Positions 14,927 through 22,458 of a stretch of 24,657 bases of DNA are shown one piece after another. The stretch is from positions 876-25,532 of the forward strand of contig JAGWBY010000090.1 in NCBI GenBank assembly GCA_021295675.1, written 5' to 3'. Each line of letters opens with the position of its first letter. Position 1 is the stretch's first letter. The translations under genes and the position numbers were made by a program. Below the pieces are notes generated by a model. That model saw nothing but the letters and a program-made list of their open reading frames with translations, was not told the origin of the DNA and did no database searches. The stretch is from Candidatus Latescibacterota bacterium. GTDB lineage: Bacteria; Latescibacterota; UBA2968; UBA8231.

Positions 14927-14997
14927 GGTACTTTCTCCTTTAGCAACCCCGAATGACTTAAACGATTCGAGAGTCGGGTCGTCTTGTGAATACTATT

Positions 14998-15025
14998 CTG
15001 CGTCCATCTGCGCCGTCTGCGGATT
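14998..15025. repeat. three-unit CTGCG repeat in the intergenic gap
   Basis: CTGCGTCCAT, CTGCGCCGT and CTGCGGATT follow each other directly. The 119-bp gap between the PL26-like gene and the sulfatase (14927-15045) otherwise shows only the sulfatase ribosome-binding site. No convincing terminator is seen. Confidence 0.45.
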
Positions 15026-15045
15026 ATTTTATGGATGTAGGATTG

Positions 15046-17550
15046 CTATATCTCCTCCAATCCTGCTTCTGCGAGTGCCCCCAGTAGCGACGGCACACCA
15101 AAGAACACCAAACTCAACGCGGTCGGGTGCATAGCTACCGCACCCCGATAATCCGGACGGTCGCTCCAGTCCTGTTGGTCAATCAATTCGGCGAGCACCG
15201 CGCGCCCTACCTCCAGATAAGCCTGCTCCCCGGTCAGTCGCCAAGCGTACGCCAGCGAGCCGCAGAGCACGCCGTGGTAGCTTTGGGCGCGGGCAAACTC
15301 GTCGTCAAAAACGCCTTTGCCGCCGCAAAACCAATCGACGGCCCGCACGAAAACCTCGGCCACATCCGCGCGCCCAGTCATCCTATGTAGCCGCTCCAGT
15401 CCGACCATCAAATAGTGCGTCTGATAGCCCTTCTGCTCCTCGTAGGGCAACACCCGCTTTAATGCAGTGAAGCTCCCCCGCAGTGCGAGGAATTCTTCGT
15501 CGCTAAACGGGACCGCCGCGCCCATCTCCACCGCGAGAGTCGTACCCTCAGTGGCCATGCCGTACGGCCCTTGGTCGGACAGCTTGCCCTCAGTAGATAC
15601 CTGAAAGCGCTTGTGCCAGCTACCGTCCTCGTTTTGGCCGCGAGCCACCGCGTCGTACATCTCTTCGGCGCGGCGCATAAAGCGCGCTTCGCCGGTCAAT
15701 TCGTACAGGTAGAGCAAGCCCCGCAGCGCATTGCCGATGGAGCGCAAGCTGAAGCTGTAGCGCGGGTCTTCGCTCCAGCGGTAGCGCAGGAAAAATTCCC
15801 CGGCCTCGCGCAAGACCTCCCGCGCCCGCTCGTCGCCGCTCAAGTAGTAGTAATCAACCCAGTTGTCGATGAAGGTATGCGAAGCGCACGGCTCGTCGCC
15901 AAAGTGATCCATGCTGTGGCGGAAACAGCCGCCGACCATGTAGGGCCGAAACGGGTGATAGTGGCAAGTATCTACGTCCAGCGAGTGCCGGGTCATGGCC
16001 TCGCCGAGTGCGTAGTAGCGCCCCTCGCCCGTGCGCAAGTACTGCAACCACACGGCGTGGCGCGGGTCCCATTCGCTGTTGCACCAACCCCAACGGCCCT
16101 TGAAGCGCCAGCCGCCCTCGCTCTCTTCCCAAGTGGCCATCACGTCGCCCCAATCGAAAAACCCCTTCCAGCGATAGCGCTCGATATGCCCTTCCATCCA
16201 AGCGACAAAGCCCGTCAACATGCGGTCGGAGCGCGGGAATTCCGCGCCGGTTGCCAAGCCGCCGACCGCCCCGCTCTGCACTACCCAATCCGGCTCAACG
16301 CTCACCTGTGGCGGATGTAAAAGGCCCTGCAGCCGCTCGCCATCGGCGGAACCGGCGCGAAAAAAGTCGACGAAAAACTCGCTGCTCTTCGCCGTGCCCG
16401 TGCCGTCGGCATAGACCCCTTCGCCCTCGTGCCAAGCCACCTCCTCAGCGTAGCGTTTGCAACTGAGCCGCTGGCCCTCTGGGTCGCGCCAAAAAAAGAC
16501 ATCGATGCCTTGCGCACCTAGGCCGAGAGCCTTGGGATATTCCTCGGCCATGTAGCGCAGCGCGACGCCGACGCCAGCGCAACCGTTCTCAGCGCAAATC
16601 CAGCCGGCAGCCCGCTCGCCCTCGGCCCGCGTGGCGCGTTCAACGCCCTCGTACTCCTCCCAAGAGAAGTGATTGTCCGACCGCTGCGAGAGCAATGCGT
16701 AGCGCTCGGGAACCCAAGCCCCCTCCATGACCCGTCCAGCCCCGACGCGCCAAGTTCCGCTGCCTGCGGGCAAGAGCGGGACGCGCAAACCCAGCTCATC
16801 CACCTCGGTCTCGCGCGGATTGCAGGTGACGATCACCGTGTGCACCACTCGCACCTGCGCCTTGCCAGCATAGGCGTAAATCCGCGTCGCAAAGCGCAGC
16901 GGGCGGTAGCCGACGTAGTGGTGCATGGGCGCGGTGGACTCGTAGGCCCCTCGGCAGCAAATCACCGCCCGCAAGGGACCGGCCTCTTCGATCTCAACGG
17001 CGTATTCCTCCACGCCCTCTGACGCGTAGATCCGCCGCTGCGTTCCTCCGGCAAACTCCGACTCGGAAATTTTGGCCCAAGCGTCGCCGCCGCCCCGAGG
17101 TGCAACTTCCACCTCGGAGACAAACGACCCCTCATCTAGCTGCCCTAGTTCTACCCCATCAAAAAGCGCGAATGCCTTTTTGCCAATGCCAAAGCGCAGG
17201 GGTCCAGTACACACCTCAAAGCGATCTTCCCGCTCGGCGATTTCCACGCCTTGAACGCTCGCCGCGGCTTTTTCGTCCGTACATCTCAAGATGTACACGA
17301 CCTCCTGCCCCGCTTCCACATCGGCCTGAAAATCCACCAAGACCCACTTCGCGCTCTCGTCCGGCCAGCGGCCCAAAACCCGTAGCTGCACCGGGACATC
17401 CCGGCCCTGTGCGTCCTGCAAAGACAGGTTTTCCACACCTGCTACGGCACCTTGGGGTAGGGGGACGCCCCTCGTCAGGGGGTACTTTCGGCGGGTAATG
17501 CCCTCGGTCTCTACTACTTTTAAGGCAATGCCTTCATCGGGTATGCTCAC
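15046..17550 (-). CDS. PL26/YetA-like protein (exo-rhamnogalacturonan lyase family)
   Basis: 834 residues from GTG 17548-17550, with AAGGAGAAG just upstream. The N-terminal ~200 residues (PLTRGVPLPQGAV, VPVQLRVLGRWPDES, AKWVLVDFQA) match what I recall of the first RIFT-barrel domain of the PcRGLX/YetA group. A central beta-rich region follows, and from about residue 450 an alpha-rich part with typical helical-toroid sequence (HTFIDNWVDYYYLSGDE, GLLYLYELTGEARF, EMYDAVARGQNEDGSW). The founding member, fungal PL26, cleaves rhamnogalacturonan by beta-elimination; whether this enzyme uses that substrate is unknown. There is no signal peptide, so cytoplasmic action on imported oligosaccharides is likely. 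It is divergent from the GH88-like operon and upstream of the sulfatase. The frame is intact over its whole length. Confidence 0.75.
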   Translation of the reverse strand: MSIPDEGIALKVVETEGITRRKYPLTRGVPLPQGAVAGVENLSLQDAQGRDVPVQLRVLGRWPDESAKWVLVDFQADVEAGQEVVYILRCTDEKAAASVQGVEIAEREDRFEVCTGPLRFGIGKKAFALFDGVELGQLDEGSFVSEVEVAPRGGGDAWAKISESEFAGGTQRRIYASEGVEEYAVEIEEAGPLRAVICCRGAYESTAPMHHYVGYRPLRFATRIYAYAGKAQVRVVHTVIVTCNPRETEVDELGLRVPLLPAGSGTWRVGAGRVMEGAWVPERYALLSQRSDNHFSWEEYEGVERATRAEGERAAGWICAENGCAGVGVALRYMAEEYPKALGLGAQGIDVFFWRDPEGQRLSCKRYAEEVAWHEGEGVYADGTGTAKSSEFFVDFFRAGSADGERLQGLLHPPQVSVEPDWVVQSGAVGGLATGAEFPRSDRMLTGFVAWMEGHIERYRWKGFFDWGDVMATWEESEGGWRFKGRWGWCNSEWDPRHAVWLQYLRTGEGRYYALGEAMTRHSLDVDTCHYHPFRPYMVGGCFRHSMDHFGDEPCASHTFIDNWVDYYYLSGDERAREVLREAGEFFLRYRWSEDPRYSFSLRSIGNALRGLLYLYELTGEARFMRRAEEMYDAVARGQNEDGSWHKRFQVSTEGKLSDQGPYGMATEGTTLAVEMGAAVPFSDEEFLALRGSFTALKRVLPYEEQKGYQTHYLMVGLERLHRMTGRADVAEVFVRAVDWFCGGKGVFDDEFARAQSYHGVLCGSLAYAWRLTGEQAYLEVGRAVLAELIDQQDWSDRPDYRGAVAMHPTALSLVFFGVPSLLGALAEAGLEEI

Positions 17551-17622
17551 GTGACTTCTCCTTTGGCCTCATCTGTGCGGCGAGGGAAAATAAGCAAGCG
17601 ACCCACGCCCCACCAACCCGCA

Positions 17623-17651
17623 TTGACCCACCTCCGCGCCCCTCCTATCTT
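17623..17651 (+). promoter_or_regulatory. candidate sigma-70-type promoter for the GH88-like operon
   Basis: TTGACC (17623-17628) and TATCTT (17646-17651) are separated by 17 bp in the divergent 131-bp gap between the PL26-like and GH88-like genes. The start codon follows 31 nt after the -10 box, with AAAGGA at 17667-17672. The fit is good but rests on short motifs in a GC-rich background. Confidence 0.45.
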
Positions 17652-17681
17652 CTCGCTGCCCAAGCCAAAGGAACCGCCACC

Positions 17682-19035
17682 GTGAAACCAGACCAAGACC
17701 TGAACGCCCAACAGCTCCTTCCAGCAATCCAGCGCTTTTTAACCCTTACCGGTGCCAAGATCCTCGATCTCGACAGTACCTGGGATCCGGATCTCGGCAC
17801 CCCAGTCTTCACCCAGCAGGGGCGCTACACCACCCGAGGCTGGACCGAGTGGACCCAAGGCTTCCAATACGGCTGCGCCATCCTCCAGTACGACATGACC
17901 GCCGACGCGCGCTTCCTCGCGCTCGGCCGCGACCGCACCATCGCACACATGGCACCGCACGTCTCGCACGTCGGCGTCCACGACCATGGCTTTAACAATC
18001 TCTCTACCTATGGCAACTTGCGTCGCCTGATGCTAGAAGGCCGCATTCCGCACGATCAGCGCGAGCTGGACTTCTACGAACTAGCCATCAAACTGTCCGG
18101 TGCCGTGCAAGCCGCGCGCTGGACTGAGACTGCGTACGGCACGGGCTTTATCCACTCCTTCAACGGCCCGCATTCGCTCTTTTCCGACACCATGCGCTCG
18201 CTGCGCATCTTAGGGACCGCACACCAGCTAGGCCACGCCCTGATGGGCGAAGGCGACAAGCGCATCAACCTGCTCGGCCGCTTAATCGAACACGCCCAAA
18301 CCAACGCCCGTTTCAACGTCTATTACGGCGAGGGGCGCGACGCGTTTGACACACCCGGTCGCGTAGTCCACGAATCCATCTTCAACACCCGCGACGGCCA
18401 GTACCGCTGCCCCAGCACCCTCGACATGGACTCGCGGTTTGTCGTGGGTGCTTACGGGCTACGCCGAGCAGCTAGAGTACTTCGCCGCCCTCAGCGAGAC
18501 CGACGTCGAGCCTTTCGGCTCTAAGGCCGACCTCGTGCAAACCATGGAAAAAGCCGCCTCGGCCACCGCTGAATTCCACATCGCCAACAGCTTTGCCGAC
18601 GGCGTACCGTTTTGGGACACCGGCGCACCTGGAGTCGCCTCTTTTGGCGCGATAACCGACCAGCCCTCCGACCCGTACAACGACGTCGAGCCGCTCGACA
18701 GTTCGGCCGCAGCCATTTGCGGTCAAGGGTATTTGCGCTTGGGCAACTATTACTTGTCCAAGGGAGACGCAGCGAAAGGGACGCGCTATCGCGCCGCGGC
18801 CTTCACCATTGCCCGCGCCCTCTTAGAGGAACCGTATCTCGCCGTCGATCCCCAACACCAAGGCATCACCCTCCACGCAATCTACCATCGTCCCAACGGC
18901 TGGGACTACGTGCCCCAAGGCCGCAAAATCCCCTGCGGCGAGGCGGCCATGTGGGGCGACTACCACACAATGGAGCTGACAAACCTGATCAAACGCGAAG
19001 CCGAAAACGCCCCTTACCCACTCTTCTTCCACTAG
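17682..19035 (+). CDS. GH88-like unsaturated uronyl hydrolase, short internal deletion at ~18420
   Basis: Removes the unsaturated uronic acid left by polysaccharide lyases. GTG 17682 follows AAAGGA. Motifs in order: RGWTEWTQGFQYGCAIL (residues ~52-68), HDHGFNN with likely catalytic Asp101, SDTMRSL with likely Asp169, then in the +1 frame STWTRGLSWVLTGYAEQLEY and near the end YHRPNGWDYVPQG and MWGDYHTMEL. GH88 family members usually have QQGYSPFSTWTRG here; the sequence passes straight from YRCPST to STWTRG, so about 20 nt encoding roughly QQGYSPF appear to be missing, which also shifts the frame. As written, the first frame ends at 18524. There is no signal peptide. It is the first gene of a three-gene operon; the next start is 11 nt downstream. 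Confidence 0.8.
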
Positions 19036-19046
19036 CGAGACCTACC

Positions 19047-20178
19047 GTGAAAATCACTGCCATCACCCCCATCATCGCCCGCTTCGGCAACCGCCCCCGC
19101 GTCTTGGTCAAAGTCGAGACCGACGAAGGCATCACCGGCTGGGGCGAGACCTACTCCATCGGCCCCGACCTAGCCGTCGGCCCCACCGTCGATTATTGCT
19201 TTGAGCTAATCAAGGGCATCGACCCTCGGCGGATCGAGTTCATCATGATGAAGCTGCACCAGCAGTTTCGCTTTCCACCGGGCGGGATCGGCCTGTCGGC
19301 TATCTCCGGCATCGACCACGCGCTGTGGGACATCTCCGGCAAAGCCGCGGGCGTCCCAGTCTATCAGCTCCTAGGAGGCCACACCCGCGACCGGGTGCGC
19401 GTGTACCGCGGGATCGGCGGCCGCGACGGCAAAGAGGCCGCCGACCAAGCCCGGCGTCTGAACGAGGAATACGGCTTCACCGCCTTCAAAACCAGCCCCT
19501 ATCAACTCGATCCCGACGCCAACCGCTGGGGCCGAGTCTGCGCCGAGGCGACCAAGTATTTTGAAGAACTGCGCGTCAACTGCCCGGACGACTGGGAGTT
19601 TGCCTTCGATCCGCACGCCAAGATCTTCGAGCCGATTCGCGCCTTGCAGCTAGCCAACGCCCTCGCGCCGTACGACCCCTTTTTCTACGAAGAGCCGCTG
19701 CGCCCCGAGCACATTCCGGCGTGGACCAGCCTCAAGTCGCAAATGCAGGTGCCATTGGCTACCGGCGAGAGCCTCTACGCCCGCTTCGAGTTTCTCAACC
19801 TGATAGCCAACCAAGGTGCCGACATCATCCAACCCGACATCTGCGTCTGCGGCGGCCTGCTCGAAATGCGCAAGATCAACGCCATTGCCGAAGCCCACTA
19901 CATCAGCATCGCCCCGCACAATCCTATGGGGCCGTTGGCAACTGCGGTCAACCTACACTTCTGCGCCTCGGCACCTCGAATACCTCCTGCCGACCGAATC
20001 CGAGTGGAACGACTGGGTGGACGAACCCTATCTGCCCAAAGACGGCTACTTAGAGTTGCGACCGGATCGACCGGGGCTAGGCGTCGAAGTCAACGAAGAA
20101 GCCATCGCCGACAACGAATACATCCATTGGGAGCGCTCCAGCCCGACGCGTCCCGACGGCTCGACCGGGTACATCTAA
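19047..20178 (+). CDS. enolase-superfamily sugar-acid dehydratase (galactonate-dehydratase-like), frameshift ~19972
   Basis: GTG 19047 lies 11 nt after the GH88-like gene. Likely dehydrates an aldonic or uronic acid derived from the operon's substrate. The enolase-superfamily layout is clear: an N-terminal capping domain (EGITGWGETYSIGPD), GIDHALWDISGKAAGVPVYQ, then a barrel with FAFDPHAK (Asp188), FYEEPLRPEH (Glu215), ATGESLY (Glu241), QPDICVCGGLLE (Asp264) and IAPHNPMGPLA (His291). The APHNPxGP motif is characteristic of D-galactonate dehydratase relatives. After LHFCAS the frame shifts to +1, where LEYLLPTESEWNDW and the rest of the C-terminus follow to TAA 20176-20178. Relatives carry a few more residues at that point, so a short deletion is likely. 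The exact substrate cannot be told. Confidence 0.8.
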
Positions 20179-20696
20179 TGCTCAGCCGCGACCACACCGC
20201 GCTCGTCCTCATCGACATTCAGGGCAAGCTGGCCTCGCTGATGCACGAGCGCGAGGCACTCTACCGCCAGCTACAGATTCTCGTCCAGGGCGCGCAGGTC
20301 CTAAAGTTGCCCATTCTATGGCTGGAACAGTACCCCAAAGGACTTGGCCCCACCATTCCCGAGGTCGCCGACCTACTCTCCGACCAAGAACCACTGGCTA
20401 AAACCTGCACTTTCCAAACCCAACTGCGCCAGAGCGACCGCCGCCAAATTCTCCTAGCCGGGATCGAAAGCCACATCTGCGTCTATCAGACTGCCCGTGA
20501 TTTGCTGGACTCGGGCTACCAAGTCGAAGTCGTCGCCGACGCGGTCTCCTCGCGCACAGCCGAAAACAAGGTGCTGGGGCTGCAAAAAATGGCGTCCGCT
20601 GGCGCGCAAATCACCGCGGTGGAAATGTGTCTATTTGAACTGCTACAGGAGGCGGGGACGGCGGAGTTCAAGCAAATTGCCGCCTTGGTAAAGTGA
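20178..20696 (+). CDS. isochorismatase-like cysteine hydrolase
   Basis: 172 residues, a usual length for this family. The ATG overlaps the preceding stop (TAATG), so it is translationally coupled to the dehydratase. The catalytic triad of cysteine hydrolases is in place: Asp13 in ALVLIDIQ, Lys75 in LAKTCTF, and Cys101 in AGIESHICVYQTARDLL, with the cis-peptide-type GIESH just before it. The sequence resembles the YcaC-type branch, whose physiological substrates are mostly unknown. It is cytoplasmic. Its place at the end of a uronate operon suggests a side reaction, such as removing an amide-containing or activated by-product, but this is inference only. Confidence 0.85.
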   Translation: MLSRDHTALVLIDIQGKLASLMHEREALYRQLQILVQGAQVLKLPILWLEQYPKGLGPTIPEVADLLSDQEPLAKTCTFQTQLRQSDRRQILLAGIESHICVYQTARDLLDSGYQVEVVADAVSSRTAENKVLGLQKMASAGAQITAVEMCLFELLQEAGTAEFKQIAALVK

Positions 20697-20700
20697 GGAG

Positions 20701-20746
20701 TGTTGTTGCCTCTGAGGAACAGCGTTGTTCCCACAAGGCAACAACA
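20701..20746 (+). terminator. long two-part hairpin after the isochorismatase gene
   Basis: TGTTGTTGCCT (20701-20711) pairs perfectly with AGGCAACAACA (20736-20746), and inside it GGAACA (20716-20721) pairs with TGTTCC (20726-20731) around a GCGT loop. It begins 4 nt after the stop codon. No T-run follows, so it is not a classical intrinsic terminator; it may stabilise the transcript end or be a small palindromic repeat. The remaining gap to 20840 holds no evident gene. Confidence 0.55.
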
Positions 20747-20840
20747 TGGCGCATACAGCACACAACGCTACCAGAGGGAACGGGCATCTACCAAGCATGG
20801 CCTACCTTTTGCTTATAGAGGCTATCGCTTACATTTGCCA

Positions 20841-21194
20841 ATGGAGGAACTTCTGGTGCCCGAACAGCCGCCCAATCCCACCCAACCCACTGAATCCACC
20901 CTCGCGCTCAGCTTTCTGCGCGAGGATATTCAGGACCTGCGTCAAGATGTGCGCCAAATACACGAGCGCATCGATCAGACCAACGGGCGCATCGACGACC
21001 TACGCACCGAAATAAGCGGACACATCGGCCAAACCAACGGGCGCATCGACGATCTGCGCACCGAGACCAACGGACGCATCGACGACTTAGCCAAACAGCT
21101 CGATTCGCGCTACGCGCGGCTAATGGCCATGCTCATTGCCTGCACCAGCATCCTCGTCACCACCATGGGCGCGGCCGTCGCCGTACTCAAGTAA
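20841..21194 (+). CDS. small coiled-coil protein with C-terminal membrane anchor
   Basis: 117 residues from ATG 20841. The frame is open further up to 20700, but that extension runs through the hairpin and has no family-like content, so the internal start is preferred; no strong ribosome-binding site is visible. Residues 1-20 are proline-rich. Residues ~26-90 are a predicted coiled coil with near-exact repeats of TNGRIDDLRTE and QTNGRIDDLRTE. Residues ~93-115 are a hydrophobic membrane segment (LMAMLIACTSILVTTMGAAV). Many bacteria have such tail-anchored coiled-coil proteins of unknown role. It is convergent with the next gene, with only 4 nt between the stop codons. Confidence 0.65.
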   Translation: MEELLVPEQPPNPTQPTESTLALSFLREDIQDLRQDVRQIHERIDQTNGRIDDLRTEISGHIGQTNGRIDDLRTETNGRIDDLAKQLDSRYARLMAMLIACTSILVTTMGAAVAVLK

Positions 21195-21198
21195 CGTC

Positions 21199-22440
21199 CT
21201 AAGCTCGCTCCGGGAACCGCTCCCGGTACTCCCGATCAAATTCTTCACTGCCGTCGTCGAGCCGCACTTGAAGGTCCATTCCCGGAGAAAAACCGGTGAT
21301 TTTGCCAGCGGTGAAATCGCTCCGATACCCTCCGCCCGGTGCCCACAACTCCCGACCGTCGGGCCAGCGCACGACGTGTATTTGGCGCACCGGTTCTTTC
21401 GCAAAGTCCGGCTCGACGCGCAGGCGTTCCACAGCATCCCGGTCCAACTCGACCCCCAAGCCCGGAGCCTCCGGCACCCGCAGATGCCCACCCTCCACGG
21501 CAAACTCCTGCACCAAAACGTGCGAATAGATGTTGACGCAGGGAATCGCCGGCCAGCGCGCTTGGTTTAGCACTGCCCCCAAGTGCGCCGCAAAGGTCGC
21601 CGTCAGGCCAGTGCCCACCATCTGCAACCAGAACGGCATTTGCGCCCGCGCCGCCAAGCTGCCGTCGCTCAAGACGCGGCTCACCCCACCGCCAATGACA
21701 AACCCGTCGCACACGCCCTCGCGGATCGCCGTCATGGGCGGTGGCTGACCTATGTGCATGGCGATTGGACTTTGAATCTTGCGCCGCAGGAGCTTGTTGC
21801 CCTCCACATCGTCCTGCGGAATCGGCGACTCGACGATCGCCAGACAAGCATTGTCTCGCTCTAAGCGCCCAATGAGCGGGGCGGCTTGGTCAACCCCCAG
21901 CAACATGGTGTTGAAGTCGGCGTCCAGCTTGAAGTGCTGAGAAGTGGCCTCATTCACGGCCTGCAACTGCGCTGCAATGTCGTACCAAGGCCGCGCCTTG
22001 ACCTTCATAGTGGTGAAGCCATGTGCCTCGGCCGCGCGCGCCTCGGCCGCCCACGCTGCCGGCGGCATACTTTGCGCCCACCAAGAAACCGGACAGGCGT
22101 CGCGATGCTGCGGCCCCATCAGCCGGTGGCAGGGTACGCCTAAGTGCTTGCCCGCCGCGTCGAACAGCGCCATCTGCAAGCCGGCCCCCAGCGAGTCGTC
22201 CCACAGCACCTCGAAAACATTCCGGCCGCGCACGCGGGCAAACTCCGCTTCGCGCGAGTGGCCCCACGTATATCCCTGAATCGTCTCGCCAATGCCAACA
22301 ACGCCGCCCTCGGTCTCCACCTCGATCAACTCGACGATGGACCAACCCGGCCCATAGACTTCCATGGTGTCGGCGCAGCGCTCGTGGAACGGCACGTGTA
22401 GCACGGTGCGCACGACGTCTTTAACAACACAAGAACTCAT
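21199..22440 (-). CDS. mandelate racemase / muconate lactonizing enzyme family protein
   Basis: 413 residues from ATG 22438-22440, preceded by GAGGAGATACA. Enolase-superfamily features: a capping domain with EGGVVGIGETIQGY, ALFDAAGKHLGVP, the KxK motif in TTMKVKAR (Lys146, Lys148), a first metal ligand in KLDADFN (Asp173), and a second in AIVESPIPQDD (Glu204). At the third ligand position, where relatives usually have a D/E in a PIAxxE context, this protein reads SPIAMHIGQPP. The metal site may therefore differ, and the reaction (racemisation, dehydration or cycloisomerisation) cannot be assigned. It lies 18 nt after the aconitase stop on the same strand, so co-transcription is likely, though a functional link to aconitase is not obvious. 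The frame is intact. Confidence 0.8.
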   Translation of the reverse strand: MSSCVVKDVVRTVLHVPFHERCADTMEVYGPGWSIVELIEVETEGGVVGIGETIQGYTWGHSREAEFARVRGRNVFEVLWDDSLGAGLQMALFDAAGKHLGVPCHRLMGPQHRDACPVSWWAQSMPPAAWAAEARAAEAHGFTTMKVKARPWYDIAAQLQAVNEATSQHFKLDADFNTMLLGVDQAAPLIGRLERDNACLAIVESPIPQDDVEGNKLLRRKIQSPIAMHIGQPPPMTAIREGVCDGFVIGGGVSRVLSDGSLAARAQMPFWLQMVGTGLTATFAAHLGAVLNQARWPAIPCVNIYSHVLVQEFAVEGGHLRVPEAPGLGVELDRDAVERLRVEPDFAKEPVRQIHVVRWPDGRELWAPGGGYRSDFTAGKITGFSPGMDLQVRLDDGSEEFDREYRERFPERA

Positions 22441-22458
22441 TGTATCTCCTCGCAGGCC

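Noticed and set aside
15571..16320. 249-codon plus-strand open frame inside the PL26-like gene
   Set aside because: Antisense shadow of a long gene with clear domains on the other strand; alanine/valine-rich and without start signals.
18612..20696. A single long fusion of the frame covering the dehydratase and the isochorismatase
   Set aside because: The uninterrupted frame is accidental: its first 145 codons are a shadow of the GH88-like gene, and the middle passes through the dehydratase frameshift. Two separate genes with their own starts explain it better.
20700..20840. Extended N-terminus for the coiled-coil protein
   Set aside because: The extension would translate the palindrome and has no family-like content; ATG 20841 is more plausible.
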